Below, in pieces: positions 63,818 through 64,000 of a DNA stretch of 64,000 nucleotides (position 1 is the first letter of the stretch; every line of letters starts with the position of its first letter). The translations under genes were made by a program, and so were the position numbers. The DNA comes from Haliclystus octoradiatus. Lineage: Eukaryota; Cnidaria; Staurozoa; Stauromedusae; Haliclystidae. Where the stretch lies: the NCBI GenBank assembly GCA_916610825.1, contig OU744452.1, positions 16,579,103 to 16,643,102 of the forward strand. The letters run 5' to 3'. Under the pieces are notes generated by a model that was not told the DNA's origin, did not search any database, and saw only the letters and a program-made list of their open reading frames with translations.

Positions 63818-64000
63818 AGTATAGGTATGTTGCAGAGGTATCAATAGAGGTATGTTGCAGAGGTATCAATAGAGGTATGTTGCGGAGGTATCAATATAAT
63901 GTAGGTATGATACGGAGATATCAATATATAGGTATGTTACGGAGGTATCAATATAGGTATGTTGCAGAGGTATCAGTATAGGTATGTTGCAGAGGTATCA
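63818..64000. repeat. Minisatellite running off the window end
   Basis: About seven imperfect units of ggtatgttgcagaggtatca plus 3-10 spacer bases (overall period near 24-30). It lies in the intron after PDZ-gene exon 5 and continues past the last base. Confidence 0.9.

Noticed and set aside
63818-64000. CRISPR-like array
   Set aside because: Repeats are imperfect, spacers are only a few bases, and the host is an animal; it is a minisatellite.

Overview
The window is nuclear DNA of an AT-rich invertebrate animal. Multi-exon genes with GT-AG introns, metazoan-specific families (an adhesion GPCR and a whirlin-type PDZ scaffold) and a dense mix of DNA transposons, MITEs, LINEs, tRNA-derived SINEs and Ty3/gypsy elements all point to a metazoan. 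A marine invertebrate such as a tunicate is plausible, but the sequence alone does not settle this.

Layout, left to right. (1) 973-12032, plus strand: a three-exon gene for a secreted, cyclase/kynurenine-formamidase-like protein. Its second intron holds a decayed LINE, and an intact Ty3/gypsy element (2723-8450, minus strand) is nested inside that LINE. The gypsy gag and pol frames are separated by a single in-frame TGA. (2) 13109-16441, minus strand: a four-exon type II transmembrane serine protease, 351 aa, with a complete catalytic triad. (3) 16442-21995: repeat-rich intergenic DNA with several MITEs, a long hairpin and a small cysteine-rich reading frame of unknown nature. (4) 21996-26746: a complete PIF/Harbinger transposon with matching terminal inverted repeats, a TTA target duplication, a two-exon Myb/SANT-like gene and a DDE transposase gene. 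(5) 27245-49981, plus strand: a 19-exon gene for an ADGRA (GPR124/125)-type adhesion GPCR of 1450 aa. I could join all exons in frame. Intron 2 carries a 5.4-kb near-perfect palindrome, and other introns carry about eight pogo-like MITEs, hAT-type MITEs and two tRNA-derived SINEs. (6) 52917 to beyond the window end, plus strand: the 5' part of a whirlin/PDZD7-like scaffold gene (harmonin-like domain, PDZ1, PDZ2). Its intron 2 holds an initiator tRNA-Met gene (minus strand) and a second intact Ty3/gypsy element (56586-61616) with unusually short 98-bp LTRs.

The genes do not form an operon-like unit. Two relations are worth noting. The GPCR ends in a class I PDZ ligand (ETSV), and the next gene downstream encodes a PDZ scaffold. 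The nested gypsy element has a primer-binding site that pairs with the 3' end of the initiator tRNA encoded in the same window.

Exon models were built by hand from splice signals and reading-frame continuity; transcripts have not been seen. Family assignments rest on recognised motifs, not on a database search.
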